Notes: generated by a model from the sequence alone, not told the origin. DNA of 64,000 bases from Urechis unicinctus (GCA_034190875.2 CM067343.1:36277420-36341419); one strand, 5' to 3'; positions 37,552-52,276 are shown, counted from the stretch's first letter. Made by a program: numbers and translations.

Positions 37552-37803
37552 CCGAGTCTTAAGCACTTCAGCAGCCACCTAAAAAACGATAATGCATGGC
37601 TGAAGCATGCTTGAAGTAATAATATATTTATCCACCATGTTGTATATGCCGATAACATCGAGATGTTGAATCAAACCGAGTCTTAAGCACTTCAGCCACC
37701 TAAAAACGATAATGCATGGCTGAAGCATGCTTGAAGTAATAATATATTTATCCACCATGTTGTATATTTTCACTGACAGTACCGATAACAACAAGATGTT
37801 GAA
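37552..37803. repeat. Young tandem duplication, two units of about 125 bp
   Basis: Unit 1 (37,552-37,675) and unit 2 (37,676-37,803) both run from CCGAGTCTTAAGCACTTCAG to GATGTTGAAT and are nearly identical over the first 100 bp. The A paralogue (about 12,445-12,565) has one unit and is much more diverged, so this duplication is recent and specific to C. Confidence 0.95.
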
Positions 37804-37850
37804 TGCCTACCTATATATATTTGCATGCGGAGCAAACCCGTTTATGAGCT

Positions 37851-38568
<718 letters not shown>

Positions 38569-38829
38569 CATTTATGCTCGATGCTTTACGTTAACTTTGT
38601 ATATGAATTGAATTTAATATGCAGTCTCTGGGTAGTATGTCAATGTTCACCGAGTGTTACAGAATTATAAACAATTAGGAAGTAGTAGAGGGCACAAAAA
38701 CAGCATGGGAAAGGGAAATGTCCCTGATAGCACCACCGGAGCATGGAAAATATTACACAGTTTATTCGACAACAAAGTGTCAACATCATCCATCAGTAGA
38801 CATTTTATTCTACATTCGTCAGTTCATAT

Positions 38830-38935
38830 TATAAGCCCCAATGGCTGTTGACCGCGGAAATGTTGAATCTTTGTTTATCTGGTATTGACGGATCAGAGCT
38901 TGATGGAAAGGTTCCGTACCTTTCAAGACAAGTCA
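38830..38935 (-). pseudogene. Possible LINE endonuclease start
   Basis: Minus strand reads TFPSSSDPSIPDKQRFNISA and then VNSHWG. Similar to 26,280-26,391 and to the basic NIxxxNxxGL beginning of LINE endonucleases. No ITET or GYxxxRxDR motif follows, so it is either a very short relic or a coincidence. Confidence 0.3.
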
Positions 38936-40934
38936 CATTCTGCAAATACCAGTCAAGGTAAGCAATACCTCAACAGGTGACAATCCTACATATTGGTGTG
39001 AATCACCATGGTGGATGTATTGCCATAATGTATACGTATATGTAACATTATTTAATCCAACGATTATTATGAATGCACACTACCTGCTTTGATCCCCGCA
39101 CCCAACATTTGTCAAAACTTAATATTTGCTGTTCTTTACTTGGTTAATCCGACTTCTCTCATTCTGTCCTGACTGATTAAGAACAACGCTGCTGCTTCAT
39201 TCATCCGATAAAAGTGCCCCTTCAGTATTTACAATTAACTGATTGACCCTGTTCTACATGGGATGGCAGTTTATGTAGGATCATACGACAACGGACAACT
39301 GCACTAAGTCATAATTCTGCGTCACTTTATAATTTATTGACATAGGTCACTTACCACTCAAGTTGTATCGACGTCGACCATTTTATGATACATTGTATGT
39401 AGTCATACTCACATTAATCCCGATAAAGATAGACTTCACATCATATTTCCCATTCGTCGTGATCACAAGCATCTATTTGCTTTACATTTACCTGTCTGTC
39501 TGTATCTCACTTTGTTTATTGGATGTGGATGTAAAAATGCTCCTTTGATCAGTCCAGCAAGATATTGATTGATAGATTATTACGGAACATTGTTTAGAGC
39601 ACCTTATTATCTATGAACGCTGATGCTTTCCAAACTTTGGATAATTCTCAGCATCTATTGCAACATGAGGTCTAGAAATGCGGTCGTCATTATAATAGGC
39701 GAACGGCGCAAGATGAAAATTTAAATGGAAAATGCATAAATTCGTCTGCCTCTTTTATATTCATAATTCATTGGCTTTAGTTTTATCAGCAATTCTTTCC
39801 GCCTCTAGTTTTCGGGCATAATGAATAACGGAGATGCATTATTCACTTGTGTTGATAAGTGCATAGTAATTATGGCAGAGTTGGAGATCTGTGGCAAGGC
39901 GCTATCTATTATACTTAGAGGTTCACAAGTTGCAGGATAGAAAATGAACAGCCTAAAATTTTACGGTCCAGTAGGTTTTTGCAGTAAACGTAGTTATAAA
40001 ACAGGAGCGAATACATCATTCGACAACAATACATGCTGCGTAATATTCATCGAGTTACATAATACACGAGTGCATAGTGAGATAGCTCAGTAGAAATGGT
40101 GAAATCTCCGGGACCATAAAACTCATATTAGTATTAGCGTAAGACGTTTTAGTGCAAACAAAAAAACATGTAATGTAACAAGCGCACGTTAATGTTGGCC
40201 AGTTAAGTGAAGTAGCCGGTGTCTTCGAATCTACTTAAATCGTGCTATCGTCCTAAAGCAAATTATTATGATCCATATTAATGCAGCTAAACACTATGGT
40301 GTGCATTTGCGTTGCAGTCGTATCAGGGAAATTTTTTGTTGTTGATAGCAATATGAGGGCTCTTAATGGATATGCATAATGCTTATATGGCGGTATGCAC
40401 TATGATTGAAATATGAAATTAACATGCTAAAATATTATACACTATGTCGAAGCATAACAGGCAAACATTTAGCATCCACAGTAACATACTTAATGTCTAC
40501 CATGCGGCATGCAATAATGCCTAGCTCTCCTACACAATTGAGAAGGCTTTCTTGTGATATCCATGCTTACACAGGACCATAAATGTTACCTTTGGTGTCT
40601 ACTTGAACACGCAATGCAGCCAATGAGGAATGGATGCCAATTTAATGCCAGGTGCATACAGCTGATTGCTGGGAGCGCCAATTCGGTTAACATGATAGGG
40701 ACTGTAGCACTGCGAGAGCATATCAGAGCGTGCAGCATCGTTGCCTACCCGATGCACATACAAATCTCGATATCATTAAGGCACTGAACGACATCAATAT
40801 ACCTCTTCCTTCAGATGAATTGTTCAGCTAAGAGCTTTTGGCTGCGGATATATATTTCTGGGGCACAGAATTGCAATTTGTCCCTCTTAAGATTAATCCC
40901 AAAATTAATATAAAGACAGGTAAAACCCAAAAGC

Positions 40935-41025
40935 ATGTATGTACATACTCGTACATGCATGTTTGTATGTATGTATGCATGTATGTATGCATGGGTGTTT
41001 GTATTTATGTTTGTCTTTAATGTGT
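40935..41025. repeat. Short degenerate ATGT/ATGC microsatellite
   Basis: A run of ATGT units mixed with ATGC and TTGT, spanning about 90 bp, imperfect. Confidence 0.9.
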
Positions 41026-43416
41026 AATATGCACTTTATTGAAATGTAGCCTCGCAGTATTTGTATTATCGCCAGCATATATTCGCAAAATGTGAAGATT
41101 GAATTAATGCCTGCTACGAAGTCAATCGAGAAGCTGGTAATGTTAATAAGGGATAGAATTTAGGGCACTTTAACATGTTTCTGTCGTATTCATGAATGCA
41201 GAATATTTGTTATTGCAATCTTTGTTATTTCAGCAATGTTATAGAAAGTGTATTTATAGCGGCTGTGGCATAAAAAAGCAGTGTATAACTCTAAAGGGCT
41301 TTCCCTTTACCTAACTCAGCTGTAAATTCGTGTATGCTTCTTGCGTCCACGAAGACGGTAGCTGCAAAATTGTTTTTAAAAAACGTACACGTACGTCATT
41401 TGAGCATATTGTACGCTGAAAGACTCGTTTTTGTATGTTTCATTAGTTAGCACAGTCAACGTTGTATAGCCATTGGGGCTAATACGTTGCAGAGTTAAAC
41501 TATAGCAGATTTTTTTCGGGCTTAAAATTAACTTATCTGATGCGTTCTCGTTTTTTACCTTGAAAAAGATCCAGCATAATAGAAGCATTCCACTTTAAAC
41601 CATTCGTTGGCAACGCTGATATGTTCCTGCTCTTGAGACGGTTAAGAAACGTTCGTGTATGAAACTCCAACCATCCAAATGATGTATTGTCATATAATAT
41701 GTAGCTACCATTAGGTATATCATGGCTTCTTTACCACTGTCAAAAACACATTCATGTGCCTTACCAGTGGTCGTCAACAATTTATAGCTTATTGGATAGA
41801 GTTAACACATTGCATAAAATGTTCGTATTTAAGATATATATCGGTTTAGTTGCAAGAACTAGCTTAAAATATTCTGGCTGGTAATATATTTCAACGCGAT
41901 TGGAATGGCTGTTTGTGCTTAATTTTGTCCCAGGCATAGGTTTTGACAACGTGTATCAAAATTACGGAAATCATGAGTTTTCCGCAGTGTGAAGTTTACG
42001 AAACAATTTATCACTAATATTATGAAAACCATTGAATTTTGTGCAAGGTAAGGTTGGTGTTTTTGCCCATCTTCCTGATGCTGTTCTTATCGCATAATTG
42101 CGACAGATGGTGCAAAGTTCAGATCGAAACAAAATGCGATAATGTTTAGATTTCTTTAACTGCATTGCTCCAGCTTTTTAAGCGGCTCTTAATTCCTAAC
42201 CATAATACCCCTGGGTTTCGTTGGCGCTTGAGTGTTTAGTGAGCAAGATCTATTGTTTGTGGTAGTAGACGCCGTTTCATGTAACGTTATTCATTATGAT
42301 GAAGCACACATTTTAAGATAAAGGTACATATTTTGAAGAGACGTCGTGGCCATAATTGACGCAAAAAATCCCATATATCACAATGAAACCAATTTGCAAT
42401 AGCAATTGATAGATACATTCGGTGTATCGGTCGGTTTTTAAACAAAAATGGATTTGGTTGATGTCAGAAACGCAATGACTTTGATGCAATATTAGCTTTC
42501 TACAGCAAATACGCACTCTTCGCAAAACTTTTCATCGTAAGTCCATTCGGTCACATTTAATTGCAGCTGCAGAATCATCGTTTGTTAAAAAATTTCGGTT
42601 TGCGGCTTCGATGTTTTAAGTCATTGACCGCATGTGTAATTTGAAATAACACCAGATGTATCGCCTCAAACTTGACTCGGACGGTAAAAACATCTAACGA
42701 TTGTTTAAAACATGAAAAAAAAATCAGTAAGCCTTACTTTACCTATGGGAAGTAACTTGACAAATTTGCTTGACAACTGTAAAACAAACTTTCGAAGAAC
42801 GCGATTCGGATTCAGCTTCAACAAGATTGACTCTTAGAAAGCTTTAGATACCTCTAACATTTTCGTTTAGTTATCAAACAAAAAACAGAACCAAAGAAAA
42901 GTTGGCGATAAAAAGTGTGCATGTCGTGAAAAGGCTCTCCGATAGGGTATAAAATGTGTAGCAACAGTTGAAGATAGAAACAGTCCTCTCGACTGATTTA
43001 CTCTAAGCATCCTTTTAATGCGGGACGGAAAATAATGACTTACCCTATGTGGCAATTCAAACAAATACTTAGATAAACGCAACATTACCTACTGCAACCA
43101 ACAGGTTATTTCCTTTAAAACGGTTGGTGTAATTATGCACAGTATGAAAGTACAGCTGATACAAGAAATGTAAGCACATAATCACGCTGTACTTGCTGCA
43201 GCTAGACTGAGGCCTGATATTTATCTAGCAGCAAATATCGGGCCAGTGAATGCTAGGTGAGTTGTCGCTTGCTATCTTTAAATTCGTTATGTTTATGTAG
43301 AACGCAAGTCAAAGGTGGCAATATTAGTTTCCAGGGTCGAAAGTATCTTGTCATCGCTGCCTTCACATATTCTACAAAATGAACCATATGCATGAACTGT
43401 CGGTTCTACATCTATT

Positions 43417-43623
43417 ATGTGCCTTATCATCTCTATGGAATTAGATGATTATTACCTTATATTGCATCTGTATGGCCATGAAAAGCGGATTATCCGAGTG
43501 ATTGATATTAAGCACCCCACAATGTCACGAATCATCATTCGCTTCAAAAGCGGAACCGAAGTTGAAACAGCGGAACGATTGTCTTGCATCTTGCCTTATA
43601 TAAATCATACATTTCTGCTCTAG
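43417..43623 (+). CDS. Hypothetical open frame, 68 residues
   Basis: From ATG 43,417 (a second ATG follows at 43,435): MELDDYYLILHLYGHEKRII, then RVIDIKHP and FKSGTEVETAERL. Balanced, charged composition that looks more like protein than the surroundings, ending INHTFLL. No family recognised and no paralogue. Confidence 0.2.
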   Translation: MCLIISMELDDYYLILHLYGHEKRIIRVIDIKHPTMSRIIIRFKSGTEVETAERLSCILPYINHTFLL

Positions 43624-44135
43624 CATTGAGATGCGTGTACTTTATTGTGGCTGGATAAATATGAAACTACCTTAAAATTACAAATTATTGGTCCTTTCTA
43701 CGTTTGAATACATCACCAAATAGCTAATCAGATAGCCAAATTGTAGTCAAACATAGACTGGTTTATAAGGATATAGTTGCGCAAAAGCACGAGTAACCAT
43801 CGTATAAAGGTGACCCCGGGCAGCATTAGACGTATTCAGCGGGAAGTAGTAGCCAGATGTACCGAGGTTTTAACATTATTGATATCCGTAGAGACTTTAG
43901 ACATCGACGGAACATTTGCATCTCCTTTCTGAACTGGTATTCGTAGACCGCAAGAGGAAATCAGCCTTAATGGGACTAACCACGACACAGGGCACATCGG
44001 AGCGTATATGCCGAATTGATTACTACCATTTAAAGGGCGATAGGTAGAGCGGAAATGTATTTCCGCCCCTCAAATATACCGAATTGACAACGTCCTCTGC
44101 CAGCACTCATCTTAGAAAACTTTTTTTGCCATGGC

Positions 44136-44324
44136 ATGGACGTATTGCATTTATTCACTGAGCATTCGCGGATGTTTTATCACGTCCAATCTAGAACAAT
44201 ACGTGTCAAAAACTCAGCCAAACCTACATCGTCACGCGACGGAGTTATGTACTATGATATCGACGCTGGATTGCATGAAGAATGGTCATTATTAACAAAA
44301 GCGTCACGCCCGATACTAGAATGA
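44136..44324 (+). CDS. Hypothetical open frame, 62 residues
   Basis: From ATG 44,136. Contains VQSRTIRVKNSAKPTSSRDG and YYDIDAGLHEEWSLL. Protein-like composition, about 0.5 kb downstream of the 43,417 frame on the same strand, so the two could be exons of one gene, but I cannot identify splice sites or a family. Confidence 0.18.
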   Translation: MDVLHLFTEHSRMFYHVQSRTIRVKNSAKPTSSRDGVMYYDIDAGLHEEWSLLTKASRPILE

Positions 44325-44739
44325 CGTAACGCCATACAAACCATATTCATCGCGATTTTTGCGGCCATTTAGCGGCGCCAAATGTTGATCAAGGCCATAC
44401 GGAACTAGCGAATCAAAATTAATCATTAACTGAATGCATGGATATCCTGTATCCGATAGTTGGGATCAACTAAATTGGGCGGATGTAATACGTTAATAGT
44501 TAAGTTCATATGTCGAACAATTAAAGGGCTTACGAATTAATAATCATGGTTGGTCTAGATAAGTATATACAAATGTTCATTCCATCCGGTCATATTATCG
44601 ATTGCAGAATTCACCTGGTGGATCCAATGGATTGCGTTTTGATTCACATTTAATCTCCATTGGTTGATGTTCCCAGAGAAGGTATTCAAACTTGTGTTGA
44701 ATGTTTGGGCGTGTTTAGTGTGTTTAAGGATAATGGTAT

Positions 44740-44880
44740 CTGCCATATTGATAGCGTAGGCGATAACCTATTCATTCGTCATCTAGACCGAAAGTGGCAA
44801 AGACGCTAAACAGCGCTTAATATCAAACTCAGCGTGTCGCGCCTTATTTTTAACAAATCATCCTTAATTGTATTATGCGG
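44740..44880 (+). repeat. Array right-flank module, degraded copy
   Basis: ATTGATAGCGTAGGCGATAA followed by CATCTAGACCGAAAGTGGC and ATCAAACTCAGCGTGTCGCG aligns with 37,296-37,395. The plus frame reads DSVGDNLFIRHLDRK, then a stop, then NIKLSVSRL. No satellite adjoins it. Confidence 0.55.
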
Positions 44881-45437
44881 GTCATGCCGATATTCGATCG
44901 CCAATCTCTGGTTTTTCTGAAGGCCCGTGATTCAATGAATGTCGCGAAATGTTCTGCTTTGAATCCAAGCAAATTTGCGACTTCTCGTACAGTGCAGCAG
45001 CAAACTGATTAACATGGCAATCGTCACCACTTCTTAAGCAGGAAGAAAAGTGACGGCACTGACAGCCGTGGGGAAATTTCATTGGCTCTCTGGATATTTA
45101 CAAACCGAACCAAACCGCTAAATATCTGCAGTATTGATAAACCCAATTGTAACCCGAGGAAAAATTTAATTTCGTGAAAGAGAATTTTTTTTATTAGCAT
45201 GATTAACAAACTGCAGCCATAATGTTCGGGAGTTCGTTAATTAAAGCAGACATATTGATGCTTTTTCATATAGCAAGAGGTATATTTATCCAAGCATATT
45301 GCTTAATACGTTCACTCTTTGATGACATTTGCTTTGCAATCCTCTTATTCTGGCATTCCTAGAAGCCCTTGTCGCTTTGGAAAATAAGTTCAACACAGCT
45401 AAATACGTGTGCGAATGTATAGACATAAAAGTATTAC

Positions 45438-45923
<486 letters not shown>

Positions 45924-46439
45924 CGCGATCTGCATATGTTTGGTTAGAAATAGTTTTTAAAAAACGATTGCTTTTAGAATTAATGGATTGTATGGTCCTT
46001 TGTTATTGCAAGCTGCAGGTAAGCTGTTATTTAGCTGTCAATCTATATTGGGGTACTTATTACAGCCATCCTAAAAAGTGTGAATTACATTAAAAAGATA
46101 CCATTGCTATACAAAATTAATCCTTGAATCGTTCCATATTGCATGCATGTTATATGCAATTTTATACCAACCTGGGACCGTTAACCGACGCAGTATATAG
46201 CAGTAAGTGGTTAAAGGAAGTTGAACCGCTTGCTCTTACAAATTACGACCCCTTTTGAAGTCAAGTCAGTGCGTGTAAAAGGCTGTGTTTTCTGTCTATA
46301 AATTACAAGAACTGCTAGCGTTAAAAAACATCCTGCGGATGATATCATATTTCCTGGAAGCGATGTAGTACAACCGTGAAGCTGCACCTGAATACGTAGT
46401 AGCTCTCAAGTTTTGGCATGTCAGACAACCCAACTATCC

Positions 46440-49400
46440 CTGACGTTCTAATGCATGCACACTGCACGGTTTATGCCGAGAACTAGTTATATAGGTTTAA
46501 CGTAATATGTTTTTAGTAATCAGAGAAGGCTTTTGGAAAAGTGCCCTTCACATACCAACAGGTTATGATTTATTCATATTCGTTTAACAGGCGGCAACTC
46601 GACAAGTGCGGTTCGTATTGGCTATTGTCGTGTCAGCAATAATGCATCAGGATTGACACAACACGGTCCGATATCGTATTAAACATACCAGGTTATTGTG
46701 GTCGCGAAAGCTAATATGTATATGCACGTGTTGAATAGTGACGGCATTAGACATTAGACCATATTAAAGCTTACGCAGCTTCTCATCTCGTACTGTATGA
46801 TACGTTCCTTGAATATACAACGGCTTGCATTGAACCTGTCTGACATGTTGTATCAGCCCAGATTGTCAGTTTACTTAAATGACACTTGTCGTTATAACCA
46901 TTTTACTGACTAAAACTACCTGGTCAAGCATGCCATGCATCCTGTCGGTTTCTGCCATGCCCCAGCAGTGCCAGTTACAGAAAAACAGGCTAGCAGCATT
47001 CAATGCTACATATCATTCTGCAGCAGGTGTTTGGAGACAGCTGTGATACATTAAAGTCCGTCTAAATTGTATTCATGTTTGATTTTTTGCTCTCTTCAAA
47101 TGAACCAAACCAACTTCACCTATGACGCTACAACATCCATTTAGAAGATTTGCCTTGTAACCTTATATGTGATATTGTCAGAGCTAATCAACAGAGCATA
47201 ATAGAACCACATTACCACTAAAATAATAATGCAAAGACGATAATGGCGCATCATTCAACAGTATCTGTTGTTTTGTTAATGAATCACAATGCTCCATGGC
47301 GGATATGCGACGACATGACGCAATTTCAGAGAGAGCTGTATAAGTTGAGGTCTTTCCTCGACATAAATTGATTAGGCAGTCGCCCATGATGATATTCACA
47401 ATATAGTATTTCATAGCAGTCTAGACAGGGGTGCGATGAGAAATGCACCTTTGTTTGGAATGAACTAGAGAGGTTCAGTAAATTCAAACGTGCTTCTAAT
47501 AACATCTTAACCATTTAAATGAGTCGACATATTCCGCTTAATGTTGGTCTACCGTATTGCAAATTGATAAATACAGCATTGTACTGAACAAATAAGAGAG
47601 GTTCGGCAAATTCAAATATGCTTTCAGTAACACCTTAACCAGTTAAAGGGTCTACATATTCCGGTTAATGTTTGTCTACCGTATCGCAAATTTATATATC
47701 CAGGGTAAATATCCAAAACAAAGAAAATGGAACAAATGGATGTCCCTCAAATGAAAATCATATCCGCATGATACCTTACAAAATGTTTCATTTCCGAGCT
47801 ATATATAAAGTAACAATTTATATTCAAATAACGAACAAATATATTCACCATCAGAAAATGCTCGTCCTAGAAAGGAAGCTTACTACCACGCGCACAAATA
47901 GAGCCAATACAAATGCCGGCGTCTGTGCATATATAAAAAGGAACCTTGCACGGGCGATACAAGTGCCGATAAAGCAAACAATATTTATTATCCAGCTGTA
48001 TTTTAGGTATATATCTCGATGTCAGACTATGTTATTGATCGTGTATTAAACCGCAGGAGCGAGCACAGCATAGTTACTTACCTAAACATGCTAAACAGTG
48101 TTGACAATGATTTAGACAGTGAAGATAGGAAATAACAACACACTGACGTTGTATGCCGAAAATCAGTACGGTTAACGTAAAATATTCCAAGTAATAAAAA
48201 CAGCCAAAGGCTTCCAGGAAAGTGCCCCTGGCAGAGTAATATATTACGATTAATCCATATCGTTATAACAAGCGGCAATATGACTAATGCGGTTGGCAGT
48301 TGGACATTGACATGTCAGTAATAAAGCACCAAGATTGATTAAGCCCACTCAGATTACGTTTTAAACACACCAGGTTATTCTGGTCGCGAAAGCATATGTG
48401 TTTATGCACGTGTTGAACACAACTAAACGGCAATAGACCTTATAGAGCCTTTACGCAACTTCTCACCTCATTATCTATGACTCTTTCCTAGAATATCTAA
48501 TGGCTTGCATCGAACCCGCATGAGCCCAGATTGTCAGCTTACTGCCACGACACTTGACATAATTTACATATTACTGATTACGACAACCTGGTCAAGCATG
48601 TGATGAATTTATCCCTCTTTATGACGATGTCTGCCAGGCGCCAGCAGTGAAAGCTACAGATGAGCAGGCTAGCAGAACTCACCTCACTGCTGCATATCAT
48701 TCTGCAGCAGGTGCATGGAGACAGCTACGTTTTTCGTTGTGATGCTTTAAGGTCCGACTAAATTGTATATGTGCTCGATTATTTGCCCTCTTCAGAGTAG
48801 CAAAACTAACTGGACCTATGACGAAACAACATCCATTTAGAAGATTTGACTTAAAACCTGGTATGTGAGATCGTCAAAACTTATCCACGGAGCAAAATAG
48901 AGCCATATCACAGCAGCAATAATAATACAATGAAAATGGCGCATTTCCCACAGTATCTGTTGTGTTGATAGTGAATCCGTCTCGTCCATGTCGGCTTTGC
49001 AACAAGATGGCACAATTTGAGAGAGAGAGCTTCACAAGTGGATGCCTAACGTTTCCATGAATTGATTAGGCCGTTTCTGATGAATGATAACCCGAATTTG
49101 TTATGTCAAAGCGGTCTAGACAGAAATGAGATAAGAAATACTGCATTGTCCTGAACGAATAAAAGAGATTCGGCAAATTCAAATGTGCTTGCAGTAACAC
49201 CTAAACCAGTTAAATGAGTCGACATGTTCCAGTTATGTTTGTCTACCGTATCGCAAATTGATATATCCAGGGTATTTATTCACGATAAAGAAAAAGGGAC
49301 ATATGGATGTCATTTGAATGAAAATAATATCCGCCTGAAACGCTGCCAAATATTACACTTTAGGGCTCTATATAAAATAATAACTTATATTCAAATAACA

Positions 49401-50420
49401 GTCCAATACATTCACCATCAGAAAGTGCTTGTCCTGGTCAAGCATATGATGGATTCATCCCTCTTTCATACGCTACCAGTGAAAGCTACTGATGATCAGA
49501 CTAGCAGATTTCACTACTACATATCATTCTGGGGCAGGTGCGTGGAGACATCTACGTTTTTCATTGCGATACTTTGAAGTCCGACTACATTGTATGTATG
49601 TTCGAGTCTTTGCTCTCTACAGAGGAGCAAAAACAACTGGACATATAACTCTACAACGTCCATTTAGAAAATTTGACTTATAACCTGATATATGAGATTG
49701 TCAAAGCTTATCCACAGAGCAAAATCACAGCCGAAGCAAAAATACAAAGATAATGTCGCATTTTACCACAGCATCTGTCGTGCTGCTAGTGAATCCGTCT
49801 GCTCCATGGCGGATATGCGACGACATGACCAAATTTCAGAGAGATCTGTCTAAGGTGAAGCCTTTCATCTCCATCAATTAATTAGGCCGTCGCCGATGAA
49901 TCTTGACCCGAATTTAGTATTTCAAAGCAGTCTAGACAGGAATGAGATGAAAAATGCAGCAAAGAACCGAACAAATAAGATAGGTTCGGCAAATTCATAA
50001 GTGCTTTCAGTAACACCTTAGCCAGTTAAATGAGTCGACATGTTCTAGTTAATGTTTTTCGACCTTGTCGCAAATTAACATATACCAGGGTATATATTAA
50101 AGATAAATTAAACGGGACTAATGAATGTCACTTGAATGAAAATCATACCCACGTGAAACGTTGCAAAATATTTTACTTCTGAGTTATATATAAACAATAA
50201 TTTAGATTCAATTAAGAACCGAATGCATTCACAATTAGAAAGTGCTTGTCCTAGAAAGGAAGCAAGCCACCACACACACCAAAATAGGGCCACAACAATT
50301 GCCGGCGTCTCTGCATCTAGAGAAAGGAACCTCTCAAGGGCGACCCAAACGCAGAGAAAGAAATCAATCTTTATTTTGCAGCTGTTTGGAGGCATGCATT
50401 TAGCTGTCAGACCATGGAAG
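46440..50420. repeat. Locally amplified unit, three full or partial copies plus edge
   Basis: The phase marker TTCGGCAAATTCA (or TTCAGTAAATTCA) occurs at about 47,475, 47,602, 49,171 and 49,986. The unit from 47,600 to 49,168 is about 1,570 bp. The next (49,168-49,981) is about 813 bp because its middle is deleted. The last is cut off near 50,420. 46,440-47,470 matches 48,130-49,160 and is the right part of an earlier unit. Two markers only 127 bp apart near 47,500 show another local rearrangement. No partner elsewhere in the window. Confidence 0.85.
47860..48010 (+). pseudogene. Possible endonuclease-like segment in amplified unit
   Basis: The plus-strand frame 47,672-48,049 includes NTNAGVCAYIKRNLARAIQ, which resembles the GGGVCAYIKxxL motif of LINE endonucleases. 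The last copy (50,260-50,340) keeps IAGVSASRERNLSRATQ in the same frame. One weak motif only; no ITET or GDFN motif was found beside it. Confidence 0.25.
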
Positions 50421-50942
50421 TGATCATATAATGACGAATATTTGGTTCTTAATATCTTATGTATCTCGATTTCAATGTAGAAAAGACCAATGAAGGCAAA
50501 GGTCGAAAACCAACACCCAGCCCGCATATCATTTGTGCCGGCTTCCAAATACTAAAAACAAACCGCTGACTGTCCCAGGGCAAAGCGGATACGTATTTTG
50601 TTGCCAACTACACAAGTCAAATCCATCATTCGGGAAAATGTACTGTAATTTAGCTGCCTGAATTAGCTGAATTTTGCAGACAGCTAGTTTATTTTACAAA
50701 TGCCATGCGACTCGTCAAATCACTTAATACGAGAGCAAGACCCAACGAGACTTAATCTGCTGAAGAACGGTGATCGTCACTATGTCGCTCAGAGGGCAGG
50801 GAATCAAAGTGTAGGTGTCTGTAGAGGCTAGGGACGCACCCTAGTGAGAAATCAAAACAATACAGCAATGGAAGGGTATTTGTTACAGGTGCCACATTTG
50901 GTGCCTTTGATGGGCGCAAGATGATATTCTAACCAACGATAG

Positions 50943-51251
50943 CGAAGGTATCTAATACAGTTGCAAGCAATGTGGCATATGACTATTGAGCTTATCTCAC
51001 GCGACGGCAACGCGTTGTCTTATTCCAATCTTAGCAGGGCCTACGAGGCAATTTGTGGCTGACCAACAAATAGGCTCCAAACAGCTCAACGCGGACCAGT
51101 TCGTGCTCCAGGACGGTCGCACCCACGGAACACATACACCCAATTAGGCGACGCAGACCTTGCCAAACGGGCCTTTGAAATCCATCATGCGGCTAGTATT
51201 GTACACAAAGAGGGTAACGTCCGGAGCTCAGCGCCAGTAGGTCTACTGTAA
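50943..51251 (+). pseudogene. Broken open frame in GC-richer island
   Basis: Frame of 102 codons with one TGA at 51,060-51,062. Before it: TIELISRDGNALSYSNLSRA. After it: an arginine/proline-rich stretch, then YTQLGDADLAKRAFEIHHA. The composition and higher GC differ from the neighbourhood, suggesting an exon, a retrocopy or part of a transposon. No family recognised. A minus-strand frame (51,185-51,370) overlaps its end. Confidence 0.3.
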
Positions 51252-52245
51252 GAGAGACGTGCGTCGAGCTTTATATTTGCTGGGAACGGTAATACCTGCG
51301 GATGAAGAAATAGAATCGCAAATCTAGTCATGAATCCAACACATAATGCGTCCGCCCTGCTAATGATCATCTCACCACGTCCCTGTTACTAAGTCTCAAA
51401 ACGTGTTTCGCACTTGACAATTCATGTCTATATGAAGTAATAGCCTTATCCACCGCTACTAAACAGAAATTTTGCATTATTTACGCCATATAACAAGAAG
51501 AAAGCTAACAATGATGCCCCTATAATGTGTTTATGTTGTCACGATGAATCTACGCTCTTGCTTTATTTGGCTATTGACTTTGCATTGATGCGTAGATGTG
51601 GCGCTATCTAAATACGCAACATATATAAGGAGATGTTGGTAGTTTTTCTGGTAGCATGTATTCGATCATAATTGCCAACCTCTGTTTTAGTGAGATTAAA
51701 ATTAAATTGGTCCATATCAAGAGCGACCATTCTCCATCCCTCTCTACCACAATTATTGCTTTGTGCCGTGTCATGTGAACGGGCGGCTGATGAATTGACT
51801 CTAGTTTATGCACGTTGGGCTATTCAGAGAAATCCAGCCATTTGCGTGACTCAGGGAGTGATGATTGTGGTGAAGAAATGTTGTGGCTGAAAAGATGGGG
51901 AAAAGTGATAACCCTTAAGCAATAACTTAATCTGCGGCAAACCAATACCTTACCGAAGTTGTGGTCATGTGCTCTATGGATGATCTGCGGGCGTTAAACT
52001 TTTTTTGAACGGGGATCTAGTCATCAGGTCGAAATAACCAATACGTAAACTACACGGGCAATCAAAAACCAATGAAAAAGGAATGCTAGTGACGCAAGGG
52101 CAAAGCACGACTGCAGATAGGCCTTCAAAAGGCTTACACCCGTAAAGAGCTCTTGTCTGAAAGCAGTGCACGTTTAACTTTTTACCAGGGGCACTACAGG
52201 GTCCGAACGGGTCCAAACATCTCTAAAAATCGTGGACGGAACTGC

Positions 52246-52276
52246 ACAATACGATACAATACGATACGATACGACG
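52246..52276. repeat. Short ATACG/ATACA pentamer run
   Basis: Six units of the type ACGAT or ACAAT in a row. Confidence 0.85.

Larger units (their letters stand above)
38936..44740. other. Unassigned single-copy-like stretch
   Basis: This is the largest stretch without a partner in the window, 5.8 kb. It contains a short ATGT-rich microsatellite at 40,935-41,025 and the open frames 43,417-43,623 (+) and 44,136-44,324 (+). I see no TE motif, RNA gene or splice pattern that I can support. If unique genes exist in the window, this is one of the better places for small exons. Confidence 0.4.

Noticed and set aside
50108..50548. Minus-strand frame of 146 codons with hydrophobic segments
   Set aside because: It crosses the edge of the amplified unit, starts without ATG, and the equivalent part of the other units is not open in that frame. 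Probably chance in the antisense of repeated DNA.
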